From contig JBLNAG010000005.1 in assembly GCA_050259235.1 (NCBI GenBank), positions 124,001-188,000 on the forward strand: a stretch of 64,000 nt of DNA. The letters run 5' to 3'. This DNA is from UBA5364 sp050259235 (lineage in GTDB: Bacteria > Bacillota_I > Bacilli_A > RF39 > UBA660). Every line of letters begins with the position of its first letter. Position 1 is the stretch's first letter. Below the pieces are notes generated by a model that saw only the letters and a program-made list of their open reading frames with translations, was not told the DNA's origin and searched no databases. The translations under genes and the position numbers were made by a program. Of the stretch, positions 25,317 to 34,357 are shown one piece after another.

Positions 25317-27647
25317 TTGATCAAGACGAACTTACCAGTAATACTACTAAGGGGTATAGTACTACTACCTAATAATGATATTAGATTAGAATTTGATAAT
25401 GAATCAAATAAAAATATTATAGATGTTGCTGAATTATTTCATGATAACAATATTCTTGTTGTCAGTGGAAAAGATCCTTTTGAAGAAGATCCAGACCTAA
25501 CAGATTTGCCAAAGATAGGGGTTTTATCTAAAATTAAACATAAGATGGAATTACCTAATGGTAAAACAAGAATTATAATTAGTGGTGTATCTCGTGTAAG
25601 CGTATGTGAATATTTAAATTTAAATCGTACTTCTGATGTTTTAGAAGCTATTATTGCAACAATAGCAAAAGAAGAAATTGATAAAAATGAACAAGTAGCA
25701 CTAACAAGAAAAATATTTAGAGAACTTGAAAGTTATGTTAAAGCAGTTCCGTACATAAGTAATAGTGTTTTATCTTTAGTAATTAATAGTAATGATTTAT
25801 CTAAAGTAACAGATATAGTTGTTCCACATCTTCCAATTACACTAGAAAGATTACACGAATATTTAAATGAAATAAATACTATCGAACGTTCTAGAATGAT
25901 ATTAGAAGATATTTATAAAGAAAAAGAATTGTTTAATATTGAAAAGAAATTAGATTTAGAAGTTAAACAAGAAATAGATAATAATCAAAAAGATTATATA
26001 TTAAGAGAAAAAATAAAAAAGATAAAAGAAGAATTAGGGGATACTTCTTTAAAAGAAGATGAAATTGAAAATCTAAGAGATAAAATTAATGAAATTAATG
26101 CCCCAGAAAAAATTAAGAATCGTCTAGAAAACGAATTAAGACGTTATGAGAGTTTATCTCAAATGTCCCCAGAAATAAATATTGTTAGAAATTATATTGA
26201 ATGGCTACTAGATTTACCTTGGAATGTATTTACAGAAGACAATGAAGATTTAACTGAAGTAAGGAAAAAATTAGATGAATCTCATTATGGTATTGAGAAA
26301 GTAAAAACAAGAATCATTGAATTTCTTGCTGTAAAACAAATGTCAAAAAATTTACGTAGTCCAATTATATGTTTAGTTGGCCCACCAGGGGTAGGAAAAA
26401 CTTCTTTAGCATTTAGTATTGCTGAAGCAATAAATAGAAATTTTGTTAAAATATCAGTTGGTGGCGTTAATGATGAATCTGAAATAGTGGGCCACCGTCG
26501 TACCTATTTAGGAGCTAATCCAGGGCGAATTATTCAATCAATGAAGAAAGCTAAAAGTAGTAATCCTTTATTCTTAATTGATGAAATTGATAAGATGACA
26601 AAAGATTATAAGGGTGATCCTGCTAGTACATTACTAGAAGTATTAGATCCTGAACAAAATAAATACTTTAGTGATAACTATATTGAAGAAGAATTTGACT
26701 TATCAAGTGTTATGTTTGTAGCTACGGCAAATAATATTGAAGATATACCAGATCCATTAAGAGATAGACTGGAAATAATTGAATTAACTGGTTATACAGA
26801 ATACGAAAAATTAGATATAGCTAAAAGACATTTGATAACTAAGATTTGTAAAGAACACGGACTAGACCGTAGTTATATAAAATTTGACGATAAAGCTATT
26901 TTAGATATAATTAGACACTATACTAAAGAATCCGGTGTCAGAGAATTAGAAAGACAATTATCTAATGTTATTAGAAAAATAGTTACTTCAATTGTCATTA
27001 ATAAGATGTCAGTATCAAATGTAAATATAAATTCCAAGAATTTAGAACAATATTTAGGTAAGAAAAAATATCATTTTCATAAATTAGAACAAAAATATCA
27101 AATAGGAGTTGTTAATGGTTTAGCATACACTTATTTTGGAGGAGATACTTTACCTATAGAAGTAAACTTCTATAAAGGACATGGAAATTTAACATTAACT
27201 GGTTCTCTTGGTGATGTTATGAAAGAAAGTGCTAATATTGCACTAAGTTATTTAAAATCTAACTATAAAGATTATAACATTGATTATAAAGAATTAATTG
27301 AAAATGATATTCATATTCATGTACCAGAAGGGGCTATTCCTAAAGAAGGACCTAGTGCTGGTATTGCCTTAACGACAGCACTCGTTAGTGCTTTTAGTAG
27401 AATGAAAGTTGATAAGAGTATAGCTTTAACTGGTGAAATGACTTTAAGAGGTAATGTTTTACCAATTGGAGGATTAAAAGAAAAGAGTATAGGGGCACAT
27501 CGAAGCGGTATTAAGAAGATAATTATTCCATATGATAATATTAAAGATCTGGATGAAGTCCCAGATGAAATTAGATCAGCTATTACCTATATACCAGTAA
27601 AAAATTATAAAGAAGTATTGAAAATAATTGAGGCGGGTGTGAAGTAG
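25317..27647 (+). CDS. lon: ATP-dependent protease Lon
   Basis: 776 aa. Lon_N substrate domain (about 1-200), coiled helices, AAA+ domain with Walker A GPPGVGKTS and Walker B FLIDEIDKM, then the proteolytic domain with the Ser-Lys dyad: Ser in EGPSAGIA and Lys in GGLKEKSIGA. It degrades damaged and regulatory proteins. The start is TTG, chosen because AGGAGGTG stands 7 nt upstream and the family N-terminal LPVILLRGIVLLP follows. TATAAT with a weak -35 lies upstream. It overlaps the next gene by one base. Confidence 0.97.
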   Translation: MIKTNLPVILLRGIVLLPNNDIRLEFDNESNKNIIDVAELFHDNNILVVSGKDPFEEDPDLTDLPKIGVLSKIKHKMELPNGKTRIIISGVSRVSVCEYLNLNRTSDVLEAIIATIAKEEIDKNEQVALTRKIFRELESYVKAVPYISNSVLSLVINSNDLSKVTDIVVPHLPITLERLHEYLNEINTIERSRMILEDIYKEKELFNIEKKLDLEVKQEIDNNQKDYILREKIKKIKEELGDTSLKEDEIENLRDKINEINAPEKIKNRLENELRRYESLSQMSPEINIVRNYIEWLLDLPWNVFTEDNEDLTEVRKKLDESHYGIEKVKTRIIEFLAVKQMSKNLRSPIICLVGPPGVGKTSLAFSIAEAINRNFVKISVGGVNDESEIVGHRRTYLGANPGRIIQSMKKAKSSNPLFLIDEIDKMTKDYKGDPASTLLEVLDPEQNKYFSDNYIEEEFDLSSVMFVATANNIEDIPDPLRDRLEIIELTGYTEYEKLDIAKRHLITKICKEHGLDRSYIKFDDKAILDIIRHYTKESGVRELERQLSNVIRKIVTSIVINKMSVSNVNINSKNLEQYLGKKKYHFHKLEQKYQIGVVNGLAYTYFGGDTLPIEVNFYKGHGNLTLTGSLGDVMKESANIALSYLKSNYKDYNIDYKELIENDIHIHVPEGAIPKEGPSAGIALTTALVSAFSRMKVDKSIALTGEMTLRGNVLPIGGLKEKSIGAHRSGIKKIIIPYDNIKDLDEVPDEIRSAITYIPVKNYKEVLKIIEAGVK

Positions 27648-28378
27648 TGAACAGTATTATTCAAGCACAAGTTAATGAGTATGTATATTCAAAAATGATT
27701 CAATCAATGATTTTTAGAAAAAAAATTGAGGACCTCTTAGAACATGAGAGATGGCAAGGTGATATTACATCAGTAGAATTTCTTAAAGCTTTAAAGAATA
27801 TTATTGTTGCGAACGAACATCAAGAAATTATCGAACCAATGATTAAGAATAATTTATACAGAATTATTGATCATTTAAGATTTAATAAACTATATCAATC
27901 TGCAAGTGAAAAACAAGAAAATTATGAGACTTATAATTTTCTAATTAGTTTATTAAATAATAGTAAAGATACTAATAAATATAAATTTTATGCTCGTGAA
28001 ATATGTAAAAGATATAATCATATTGGATTTTCTGGTATGGTAATTTCATTAGTATATACACCATTTGTTATTGAAAAGGATAAACAATATTTATTTGATT
28101 CAATATCTAATGACTTTGGTGTTATTGCTAATCAATCTGATTTGGTTGATGATTATCATTTTAGACAAGAAGTTATGCCAGAATATACAAACAATCATTA
28201 TTATATTGACAGTATTAATGCTATTTTATATGAGGAGCCATATTTACTTTCAGATTTTACTTTCTTAGATAGAACATCTGATGTTTTAGAAAAGAATAGA
28301 GAAGATGAAAAAAAATATGATAAATATCTTATAAAAAGGAATAATCAAACATTAAAAAGAATAAATAGTTATATGTAG
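27647..28378 (+). CDS. hypothetical protein, 243 aa, coupled to lon
   Basis: No family recognised. Soluble, charged, rich in Tyr, Asn and Lys, with no signal peptide. The GTG start overlaps the lon stop codon (TAGTG), which suggests translational coupling and perhaps a role linked with proteolysis. A terminator follows (28356-28397). The start is the only one that fits the overlap; an internal Met would shorten the protein without a better RBS. Confidence 0.75.
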   Translation: MNSIIQAQVNEYVYSKMIQSMIFRKKIEDLLEHERWQGDITSVEFLKALKNIIVANEHQEIIEPMIKNNLYRIIDHLRFNKLYQSASEKQENYETYNFLISLLNNSKDTNKYKFYAREICKRYNHIGFSGMVISLVYTPFVIEKDKQYLFDSISNDFGVIANQSDLVDDYHFRQEVMPEYTNNHYYIDSINAILYEEPYLLSDFTFLDRTSDVLEKNREDEKKYDKYLIKRNNQTLKRINSYM

Positions 28379-28397
28379 AATTATTTATTCTTTTTTT
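28356..28397 (+). terminator. terminator of the lon unit
   Basis: AAAGAATAAAT / ATTTATTCTTT stem and T run; the loop includes the stop codon of the upstream gene. Confidence 0.75.
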
Positions 28398-28476
28398 ACA
28401 TCTTTTTACATCTCTATTTTAAGTCTTTATTGTAATGTTGTATAACATAATATATAATTGAGAAAGTGGTGATAGT

Positions 28477-28695
28477 ATGAGTGAAATTAAAAAACATAGT
28501 AAAGAATTAATCATCCACGAATACTCCACACAGATTGAAGTGTCTAGTGATGAAGAAGCATTCGTGTACTATGATTTGGCAAAGGAATGCTTAAATAACA
28601 ATAATCACCAAGGTTATGACTATTACATACAATTAGCTAAAAAAGTGTTATCATCAAGTACTAATGAAGAAATAAAAGAAGAATCAAAAAGATAA
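28477..28695 (+). CDS. hypothetical protein, 72 aa
   Basis: A small, acidic, soluble protein. It has an STQIEVSSDEEAF segment followed by what looks like a helical repeat (LAKECLNNNN..YYIQLAKKVL), TPR-like in spacing. No family recognised. RBS GTGGTGA, with TATAAT-like sequence upstream. Ends in a terminator (28686-28716). It lies directly upstream of spoVID, so a sporulation link is possible but unproven. Confidence 0.65.
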   Translation: MSEIKKHSKELIIHEYSTQIEVSSDEEAFVYYDLAKECLNNNNHQGYDYYIQLAKKVLSSSTNEEIKEESKR

Positions 28696-28716
28696 TCATA
28701 TTTATCTTTTTTTTTA
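28686..28716 (+). terminator. intrinsic terminator upstream of spoVID
   Basis: AAAAGATAA / TTATCTTTT stem with a long T run. Confidence 0.8.
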
Positions 28717-28745
28717 ATATAATTTATTGAGAAAGGATGGTAAAA

Positions 28746-29351
28746 ATGAATAAAATAGTTCCTTTTAAAAAGAATATAATTTTTAAAAGTAATTTGTCCG
28801 AAATAACAAGCATTTCGCTCGAGCACACACTTCATTGTGAAGAAGAAAAAATTGTTGGAGAGTTTATAATAAGTGGTGAATATAAAATGGTAGATACTAG
28901 TGTTAATACTGAAAGTTTTTCGTTTAATTTGCCATTTGAAACAACATTAGATGACTATAAATTAGAAAATGCCAAGATAGATATTGATGATTTTTATTAT
29001 GAAATAATCAATAATAATATCCTTAGAGTCAACATAGATATCTTGGTTGACCAAATAGAGGAAATTATACATATTGTTGAGGAAGTAGAACCGGAACCTG
29101 AAGTGATTGAAGAAACGGTAGGAGTAGAAAGGACTGATCTTATCCAAGAAAATGATATTAAAACAATATTTGATAGTGTTGAAGGCGGCGAAGTATATGC
29201 TACATACAAGGTGTGCATTGTTAGAGAAGAAGATACTTTAGAAAGTATAATTGAAAAATATAATACAAATAGAGATGAATTAGAACTTTATAATAACTTA
29301 GAAGACATAAAGTTAGGGGATAAAATAATTATTCCTAATGCAAAAGATTAA
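28746..29351 (+). CDS. spoVID: Spore coat morphogenetic protein SpoVID (short form)
   Basis: 201 aa. The N-terminal ~110 residues resemble the SpoVID N-terminal domain (KNIIFKSNLSEITSISLEHT, then an FIISGEYK strand). An acidic linker (EVEPEPEVIEE) leads to a C-terminal LysM domain (about 155-201: REEDTLESIIEKYNTN.. LGDKIIIP) that should bind peptidoglycan or its precursor. It is much shorter than B. subtilis SpoVID (about 575 aa), mostly in the linker. SpoVID works with SpoIVA in coat encasement. ATG 28746 is preferred over 28737, which overlaps the RBS. It overlaps the next gene by 14 nt, matching the spoVID-ysxE order. Confidence 0.85.
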   Translation: MNKIVPFKKNIIFKSNLSEITSISLEHTLHCEEEKIVGEFIISGEYKMVDTSVNTESFSFNLPFETTLDDYKLENAKIDIDDFYYEIINNNILRVNIDILVDQIEEIIHIVEEVEPEPEVIEETVGVERTDLIQENDIKTIFDSVEGGEVYATYKVCIVREEDTLESIIEKYNTNRDELELYNNLEDIKLGDKIIIPNAKD

Positions 29352-30234
29352 TAGTATACTTAAAAAGTATTCTTTAAGGCCACGTCGTTATGAAAGTAAT
29401 GGCAAAGTTACATATATTGATACTGATGAAGGACGCTTTGTTGTAAAAAACAAAAAAACTAATAATGCAATTTATCAGTATTTAAATTCCCGTAGTTTTG
29501 ATTATTATCCCCCAATAATTAGTGACTTAAATGATGATTATGAGATAAGTGAATATATTGAGGAAATGGATATACCAAATGAACAAAAGGTAATTGACTT
29601 GATAGATTTAACGGCATTACTCCATAATAAAACAACTCACTATAAAGAGATAGATATTGCAGATTATAAACAAATATATGAAGATATAAATAACAATATC
29701 GCTTATTTAGAGAGTTACTATAGTGATATGATAACCTTGATTGAAACCAAAGTATATATGTCTCCAAGTGAATATCTTCTAGCTAGAAATATATCTAAAG
29801 TATTCGCAGCTTTAAGTTTTGCAAAGAAAGAAACAGAAAATTGGTATCAGTTAATTAAAGACAAAAAAAAGAGCCGTTTTGTGGTTCTTCATAATAATTT
29901 AAAATTAGATCACTTTTTAGAAAACAGAAATTCATATCTAATTAATTGGGATAAATCAAAAATAGACATTCCTATTTTTGATTTATATAAATTATATAAG
30001 AATCATTGTTTAGATTTTGATTTTGATGAGATATTTAAAAGATATGAACTTAATTATCCTTTAATGGAGGATGAAAGAAAATTATTTTTTATTCTTATTT
30101 CCTTACCAGACATTATAGAATTTAAAGATACAGAGTATAATGTTACTAAAGAAATGAGTAAAAAAATAGATGCAATATATAAAACGGAAATATTTTTATC
30201 ACCATATTGTTTTAAAGACGAACCACAAGATTAA
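29338..30234 (+). CDS. ysxE: CotS/YsxE family spore-coat kinase-like protein
   Basis: 298 aa. Kinase-like fold of the CotS family. A YIDTDEGRFVVKNKK strand holds the Lys expected in the ATP site. An ISEYIEEM hinge and a catalytic-loop-like VVLHNNLKLDHFL with INWDKSKIDIPIFDLYK (Asp after Trp) are also present. CotS-family proteins sit in the inner coat; kinase activity is not generally shown. It overlaps spoVID, the same gene pair as in Bacillus, and valS follows 4 kb later as it does there, though here with inserted genes. Confidence 0.82.
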   Translation: MQKINSILKKYSLRPRRYESNGKVTYIDTDEGRFVVKNKKTNNAIYQYLNSRSFDYYPPIISDLNDDYEISEYIEEMDIPNEQKVIDLIDLTALLHNKTTHYKEIDIADYKQIYEDINNNIAYLESYYSDMITLIETKVYMSPSEYLLARNISKVFAALSFAKKETENWYQLIKDKKKSRFVVLHNNLKLDHFLENRNSYLINWDKSKIDIPIFDLYKLYKNHCLDFDFDEIFKRYELNYPLMEDERKLFFILISLPDIIEFKDTEYNVTKEMSKKIDAIYKTEIFLSPYCFKDEPQD

Positions 30235-30378
30235 AAGCCAAAATATAAAACATAAAAACAAATTAAATCTTGTTATTATAAAAAAAGTAACAATTATTTG
30301 ATAAAAGAAAATTACCGAAAAGGCAAAGAACAATATTAACCATTTTGTTCGTCCGTACCACCATCTATTATTAAACAT
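30199..30378 (-). CDS. small membrane protein, 59 aa, antisense to the ysxE end
   Basis: A minus-strand frame starting MFNNRWWYGRTKW, then two hydrophobic stretches (about 14-34 and 38-56) with very few polar residues. AGGTGAT stands before the ATG at usual spacing. It overlaps the last 36 nt of ysxE in antisense. The hydrophobic run of this length and the good RBS suggest a real gene, but no promoter is convincing and no family is recognised. Confidence 0.5.
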   Translation of the reverse strand: MFNNRWWYGRTKWLILFFAFSVIFFYQIIVTFFIITRFNLFLCFIFWLLILWFVFKTIW

Positions 30379-30425
30379 ATAATCACCTATACTAATTTAT
30401 TCAAGATAAATATAAAGGTAAATTA

Positions 30426-30450
30426 TAAACCACTATTTTGTGGTTTTTTG
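30426..30450. terminator. terminator
   Basis: AACCAC-TATTTT-GTGGTT stem and T run, followed within about 10 nt by the TGG-TACAAT extended -10 (30461-30469) of the deacetylase gene. Confidence 0.75.
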
Positions 30451-30484
30451 TTGTATTTTTTGGTACAATAATAATGGTGATAAT

Positions 30485-31714
30485 ATGAATAAAAAACTAG
30501 TAATAGAAATAATATCTGCAGTATTATGGTTAGTTGTAGTTATCATCTTTTTATTTATATATTTTAAGAAAGACAAAGATATAATTATGAGTGATTTATC
30601 TAATTTCACGATAGATGAGATAAAAGAATATGCTAAAGAATATGGATTAAGATTAACCATAAATGAAGAATATAGTGATTTAGATAAGAATTCATTAATT
30701 AGTCAAAGTATTAAACCTGGTGAAGTAATAAAAACTAAGACTTTAATTATTACTATTTCTAATGGTATTAGTTATAAAGAAATATATGCATCTTTAAATG
30801 TAAATGAATTAGGAATGGTACCAGTTATGATGTATCACGGCATTCATAATGTTAAGAGTGATGACACAGCTTATATTGGAGGCAATGTGGACGCTGAAGG
30901 ATATCAAAGGACAGTTGAAGCTTTTAGAAAAGATCTGGACTTTTATTATGGGTCTGGATATAGAATGATTAGATTAGAAGATTATGTTAATGGAATTATT
31001 GATGTTAGTATGGGAAAAAGTCCAATTGTATTAACTTTTGATGATGGACTTAAAAATAATATTAATGTTACTGGGCTAGATAAAGAGGGCAATATTATTA
31101 TTGATCCTAATAGTGCTGTAGGTATATTAGAGGAGTATAAAGAAAAATATCCTGATTTTAATGTTACAGCAACCTTCCTTCTTAATGGTGGCCTTTTTCA
31201 GCAAGTTGAATACAATGATAAAATAATTAAATGGTTAATAGAGCACGGATATGATATTGGCAATCATACTTATAATCACTATAGTATAAAAACTATTGAT
31301 GGATCTACAACTCAAAAGGAAATAGCAACTCTATATCAAAAATTAGATTCAATTATTCCAAATAAATATGTAAATATTGTTGCTTTACCATTTGGTTCAC
31401 CTTTTTCAGAAACACATCCTAATTTTAAATATGTTTTAGACGGAGCTTATCAAGGCTATACATATCATTCTATTGCTGCTTTAAAAGTAGGAGCCACAAG
31501 TAATTACTCTCCATTTGATAAAAATTATAATCCTAAATTTATTAATCGGATTAGAGCATATGATAATAATGGATTAAATTATGATATAGAAATGAATTTT
31601 AAATCATTAGAAAAAAATAAATATATTTCTGATGGTAATAAAGATACAGTAGTAATTCCAGAGGCTTCTAGACCTAATTTAAATGAATCAGTAATAAATG
31701 TACTGGTATATTAA
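30485..31714 (+). CDS. membrane-anchored polysaccharide deacetylase with PASTA-like domain
   Basis: 409 aa. One N-terminal membrane anchor (about 5-30). A PASTA-like region follows (about 38-100: SNFTIDEIKEYAKEYGL, ending LIITISNG). Then a CE4/NodB deacetylase domain with the catalytic Asp-Asp motif LTFDDG and the zinc-binding GNHTYNH. Likely removes acetyl groups from peptidoglycan GlcNAc or MurNAc. It lies between sporulation genes and valS; Bacillus pdaA acts in spore cortex, so a cortex role is possible. ATG 30485 follows GGTGATA. Confidence 0.9.
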   Translation: MNKKLVIEIISAVLWLVVVIIFLFIYFKKDKDIIMSDLSNFTIDEIKEYAKEYGLRLTINEEYSDLDKNSLISQSIKPGEVIKTKTLIITISNGISYKEIYASLNVNELGMVPVMMYHGIHNVKSDDTAYIGGNVDAEGYQRTVEAFRKDLDFYYGSGYRMIRLEDYVNGIIDVSMGKSPIVLTFDDGLKNNINVTGLDKEGNIIIDPNSAVGILEEYKEKYPDFNVTATFLLNGGLFQQVEYNDKIIKWLIEHGYDIGNHTYNHYSIKTIDGSTTQKEIATLYQKLDSIIPNKYVNIVALPFGSPFSETHPNFKYVLDGAYQGYTYHSIAALKVGATSNYSPFDKNYNPKFINRIRAYDNNGLNYDIEMNFKSLEKNKYISDGNKDTVVIPEASRPNLNESVINVLVY

Positions 31715-31772
31715 TTATTGTTTTTTGAACTTATTTATTATATAATAATCATAGAATAAGAGGTGGGATTTA

Positions 31773-33383
31773 ATGTTAAGACTAAACAACAAAGGTTTTG
31801 CTATATCGGGAATATTATATGCAACTTTGATATTGTTTTTAATATTAATGCTCGGTACTCTTAGTATTTTAGCAAGTGATAAATTCCTATTAGATAAAAC
31901 TAAAAATGATCTAGTTAATGAATTAAATAATGAAGAATATATAGAAATAGTTTTTGATTATCTAGAAATGAAAGTTGATCAACACTATTCTGGTGCTCTC
32001 AATCTTTTGGATGGTGTTAGAGCATATGACAAAAATGGTGAGGAATTACCATCAATAAATATTAGTTATGAAACCAATCTAGATATTACTAAAAATGGTA
32101 CTTATCAAATAGAATATATTGCATCTAATGGAAAATGGAGTGCTAGTGCCATTAGAACTATAGTTGTTAAATATGCTGAATCAGCATTAAATGGTGCCAA
32201 TCCAGAATTAACAACGGGAATGATACCAGTTACATATAATGGTACAAATTGGGTAAAAGCAGATGTCAACCAAAGTTGGTATAACTATACTAATAAGCAA
32301 TGGGCAAATGCCGTAACAGTAACAAGTACTAATCGTACAACTCTTTCAAATGCAGCCCCAGGAACGATAATACCAATGAGTGATATTAATACGATGTGGG
32401 TATGGGTGCCAAGATATAAATATGCCATACCAACAGGAACCGGAGCAAGAAGTATAAGTATTGTATTTGAATCAAAAACAGTAGCTAAGTCAACAGGTAC
32501 TGCAACAGGAACAAGTTATCGAACTCATCCTGCATTTACCTTTGGAACTACTGAAGTAAACGGTATATGGATAGGTAAGTTTGAAACAACAGGAGCAATT
32601 AGCTCACCAACAATACTACCAGATGTAGCATCACTTCGAAGTCAAACAGTAAAAGCAATGTATGATGCATCAAGAGCAATGCAAAATAATGCAACTTATG
32701 GATTTAGTACTGACGGAAATATTCATATGGCAAAAGACAGTGAATGGGGAGCAGTAGCATACCTATCCAATAGTATATATGGAATAAATAGTGAAATATT
32801 TATTAATCCAAGTTCTACTTATATAACGGGAAGAGGAGGAAATACAGTATCACAATCATATACAACAGATACTTCAGGAACAGCTTCGGCTACATTATAT
32901 GGTTATGACGGAAAACAATGCAGTACAAAGACGGGGTATGTATGTACTGGAACAGCACAATCAGTATATGGAATGTCATCATCAACAACCGGAAATATCT
33001 ATGGAGTATATGACATGAGTGGAGGGGCATGGGAATCAGTAATGGGAATGCATCGTCCAACTAGTGCAACTTCAGTCACAGATAGTAGTGGATTTGGAGC
33101 AACCACAACCATAGGAACATTGCCAACAAGTGAATACTGGGATAGATATACAACCACAACTTCAACAACGGCATGTAGTGGAGGAATATGCTATGGTAGT
33201 GCTTTCTCTGAAACAAGTAATTGGTATAGTGATATAGCTTACTTTGTGTCCGCTACTAACCCGTGGTCAATCCGTGGAGGCCTCAATAGTAGCGTCGGGA
33301 GTGCGGGAGCCTTTAGCTCTAACTACAACAATGGTGCTTCCAGCAGCCAACTTTCGTTCCGTTTAACTCAGATGAAACAGTAA
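31773..33383 (+). CDS. pilin-like N-terminus, Ig-like domain and FGE/C-type-lectin-like domain, variable C-terminus
   Basis: 536 aa. N-terminus LNNKGFAISGILYATLIL resembles a class III signal, with a G-F site but no Glu5. A DUF5011/Ig-like module (about 70-140) follows, then a 390-residue lectin-like domain closely related to the one at 10920 (most residues identical from ELTTGMIPV to SETS-W). The final 53 codons have the same length in both but share only 23 residues, mainly the scaffold W, SD, F, PW, S, RGG, G-F, SFRL. 17 of 53 codons end in C. RBS AAGAGGTGG; TTGTTT-17-TATAAT promoter. Confidence 0.85.
   Translation: MLRLNNKGFAISGILYATLILFLILMLGTLSILASDKFLLDKTKNDLVNELNNEEYIEIVFDYLEMKVDQHYSGALNLLDGVRAYDKNGEELPSINISYETNLDITKNGTYQIEYIASNGKWSASAIRTIVVKYAESALNGANPELTTGMIPVTYNGTNWVKADVNQSWYNYTNKQWANAVTVTSTNRTTLSNAAPGTIIPMSDINTMWVWVPRYKYAIPTGTGARSISIVFESKTVAKSTGTATGTSYRTHPAFTFGTTEVNGIWIGKFETTGAISSPTILPDVASLRSQTVKAMYDASRAMQNNATYGFSTDGNIHMAKDSEWGAVAYLSNSIYGINSEIFINPSSTYITGRGGNTVSQSYTTDTSGTASATLYGYDGKQCSTKTGYVCTGTAQSVYGMSSSTTGNIYGVYDMSGGAWESVMGMHRPTSATSVTDSSGFGATTTIGTLPTSEYWDRYTTTTSTTACSGGICYGSAFSETSNWYSDIAYFVSATNPWSIRGGLNSSVGSAGAFSSNYNNGASSSQLSFRLTQMKQ
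33225..33383 (+). other. candidate DGR variable region in the second lectin-like protein
   Basis: Last 53 codons; about 47 percent G+C by hand count, about 54 percent in the central 100 nt. TCGTTCCGT near the end and TGGTCA-TCCGTGG in the middle are kept at nucleotide level in both paralogues. Confidence 0.5.
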
Positions 33384-33403
33384 ATAATAAATTATAAAAA
33401 TAA

Positions 33404-33432
33404 TTGTTAAATTTTTAATATAATGTTATAAT
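33404..33432 (+). promoter_or_regulatory. promoter of the Val T-box unit
   Basis: TTGTTA, 17 nt, TATAAT. Confidence 0.7.
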
Positions 33433-33438
33433 AAGTAA

Positions 33439-33648
33439 AAAACTTTGAACAAGAGGAGTAAATATAATAAATTTATAGAGAGTTAGTGGTTGGTGTAAAC
33501 TAATAAGGAATTATATTGAAGGTTGCTTGGGAGTTGAATATCTAATATTCCGTAGAAATGCGTTAAATTTTTGAGAGTATAACAAAAGTTATAAATTAAG
33601 GTGGTACCGCGGTTTTTCGTCCTTAAATTATAACTTTTTTTTGGAGGT
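33439..33648 (+). promoter_or_regulatory. T-box riboswitch, Val specifier (GTT)
   Basis: T-box AAGGTGGTACCGCGG at 33598-33612, with a long terminator stem (AGTTATAA..TTAAGG with CCTTAA..TTATAACT) and eight T. Specifier context GAAG-GTT-G-CTTGGGAG places GTT at 33522-33524, a Val codon, in agreement with valS downstream. The first ~35 nt closely match the Leu leader at 49677. Confidence 0.92.
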
Positions 33649-33652
33649 AAAA

Positions 33653-34357
33653 ATGGAAGAAGCATTTAAAAAATATGTTTTAAATTTTGATATGAATATT
33701 CCTGAAATCAATTATAAATATTATCATTCATTACGGGTGAGAGATTTATGTAAAGAGATTGCAGAATATCTAAAACTTACTGAAGAGGAAACTATTTTAG
33801 TGAAACAAATAGGATTACTTCATGATATAGGTCGTTTTGAACAATGGAAAAGATTTAAATCATATCATGATCCGGATAGTATTGACCATGGTGATTTAGG
33901 AGTAGATATATTATTTAATAATAATTTTATTAATGAATTTAATATTAATGATAATTTGGATATTATATATAAAGCTATAAAATATCATAATAAATATGAA
34001 TTACCTAAACTAGATTCTTATACTGAGTTATTTTGTAATATTGTAAGAGATTCGGATAAAATAGATATTTTATTTCTAATATCCAATAACGATTATAATA
34101 TACTTAATAATACCAATGATGAAGTAACAAATATAAATCGCGAAGATTTTTATAGTGGAAAATCTATAAGTAATGAAAATGTAAAAAATGCTAATGATCA
34201 TATTTTATGTGTATTAGCATTTATGAATCATTTTAATTTTAATATATCAAAAGAATATGTACTTAAAAATAAATATTTAGAAAAAATATATGAAAATTCA
34301 AAATATAAAGAACCATTAAAAGAATATTTTGAAAAATTAGGAGTGATAAAATGTTAG
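33653..34357 (+). CDS. HD-domain phosphohydrolase
   Basis: 234 aa. HD superfamily metal site: YHSLRVRDL (His), LLHDIGRFEQ (His-Asp), an internal HGDLGV and a later RDSDKIDIL (Asp). The substrate is not predictable; relatives act on nucleotides or nucleic acids. GGAGG stands 5 nt before ATG, just after the T-box terminator T run. It overlaps valS by 7 nt, so it is under the Val T-box together with valS. A link with tRNA or (p)ppGpp metabolism is only a guess. Confidence 0.85.
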   Translation: MEEAFKKYVLNFDMNIPEINYKYYHSLRVRDLCKEIAEYLKLTEEETILVKQIGLLHDIGRFEQWKRFKSYHDPDSIDHGDLGVDILFNNNFINEFNINDNLDIIYKAIKYHNKYELPKLDSYTELFCNIVRDSDKIDILFLISNNDYNILNNTNDEVTNINREDFYSGKSISNENVKNANDHILCVLAFMNHFNFNISKEYVLKNKYLEKIYENSKYKEPLKEYFEKLGVIKC

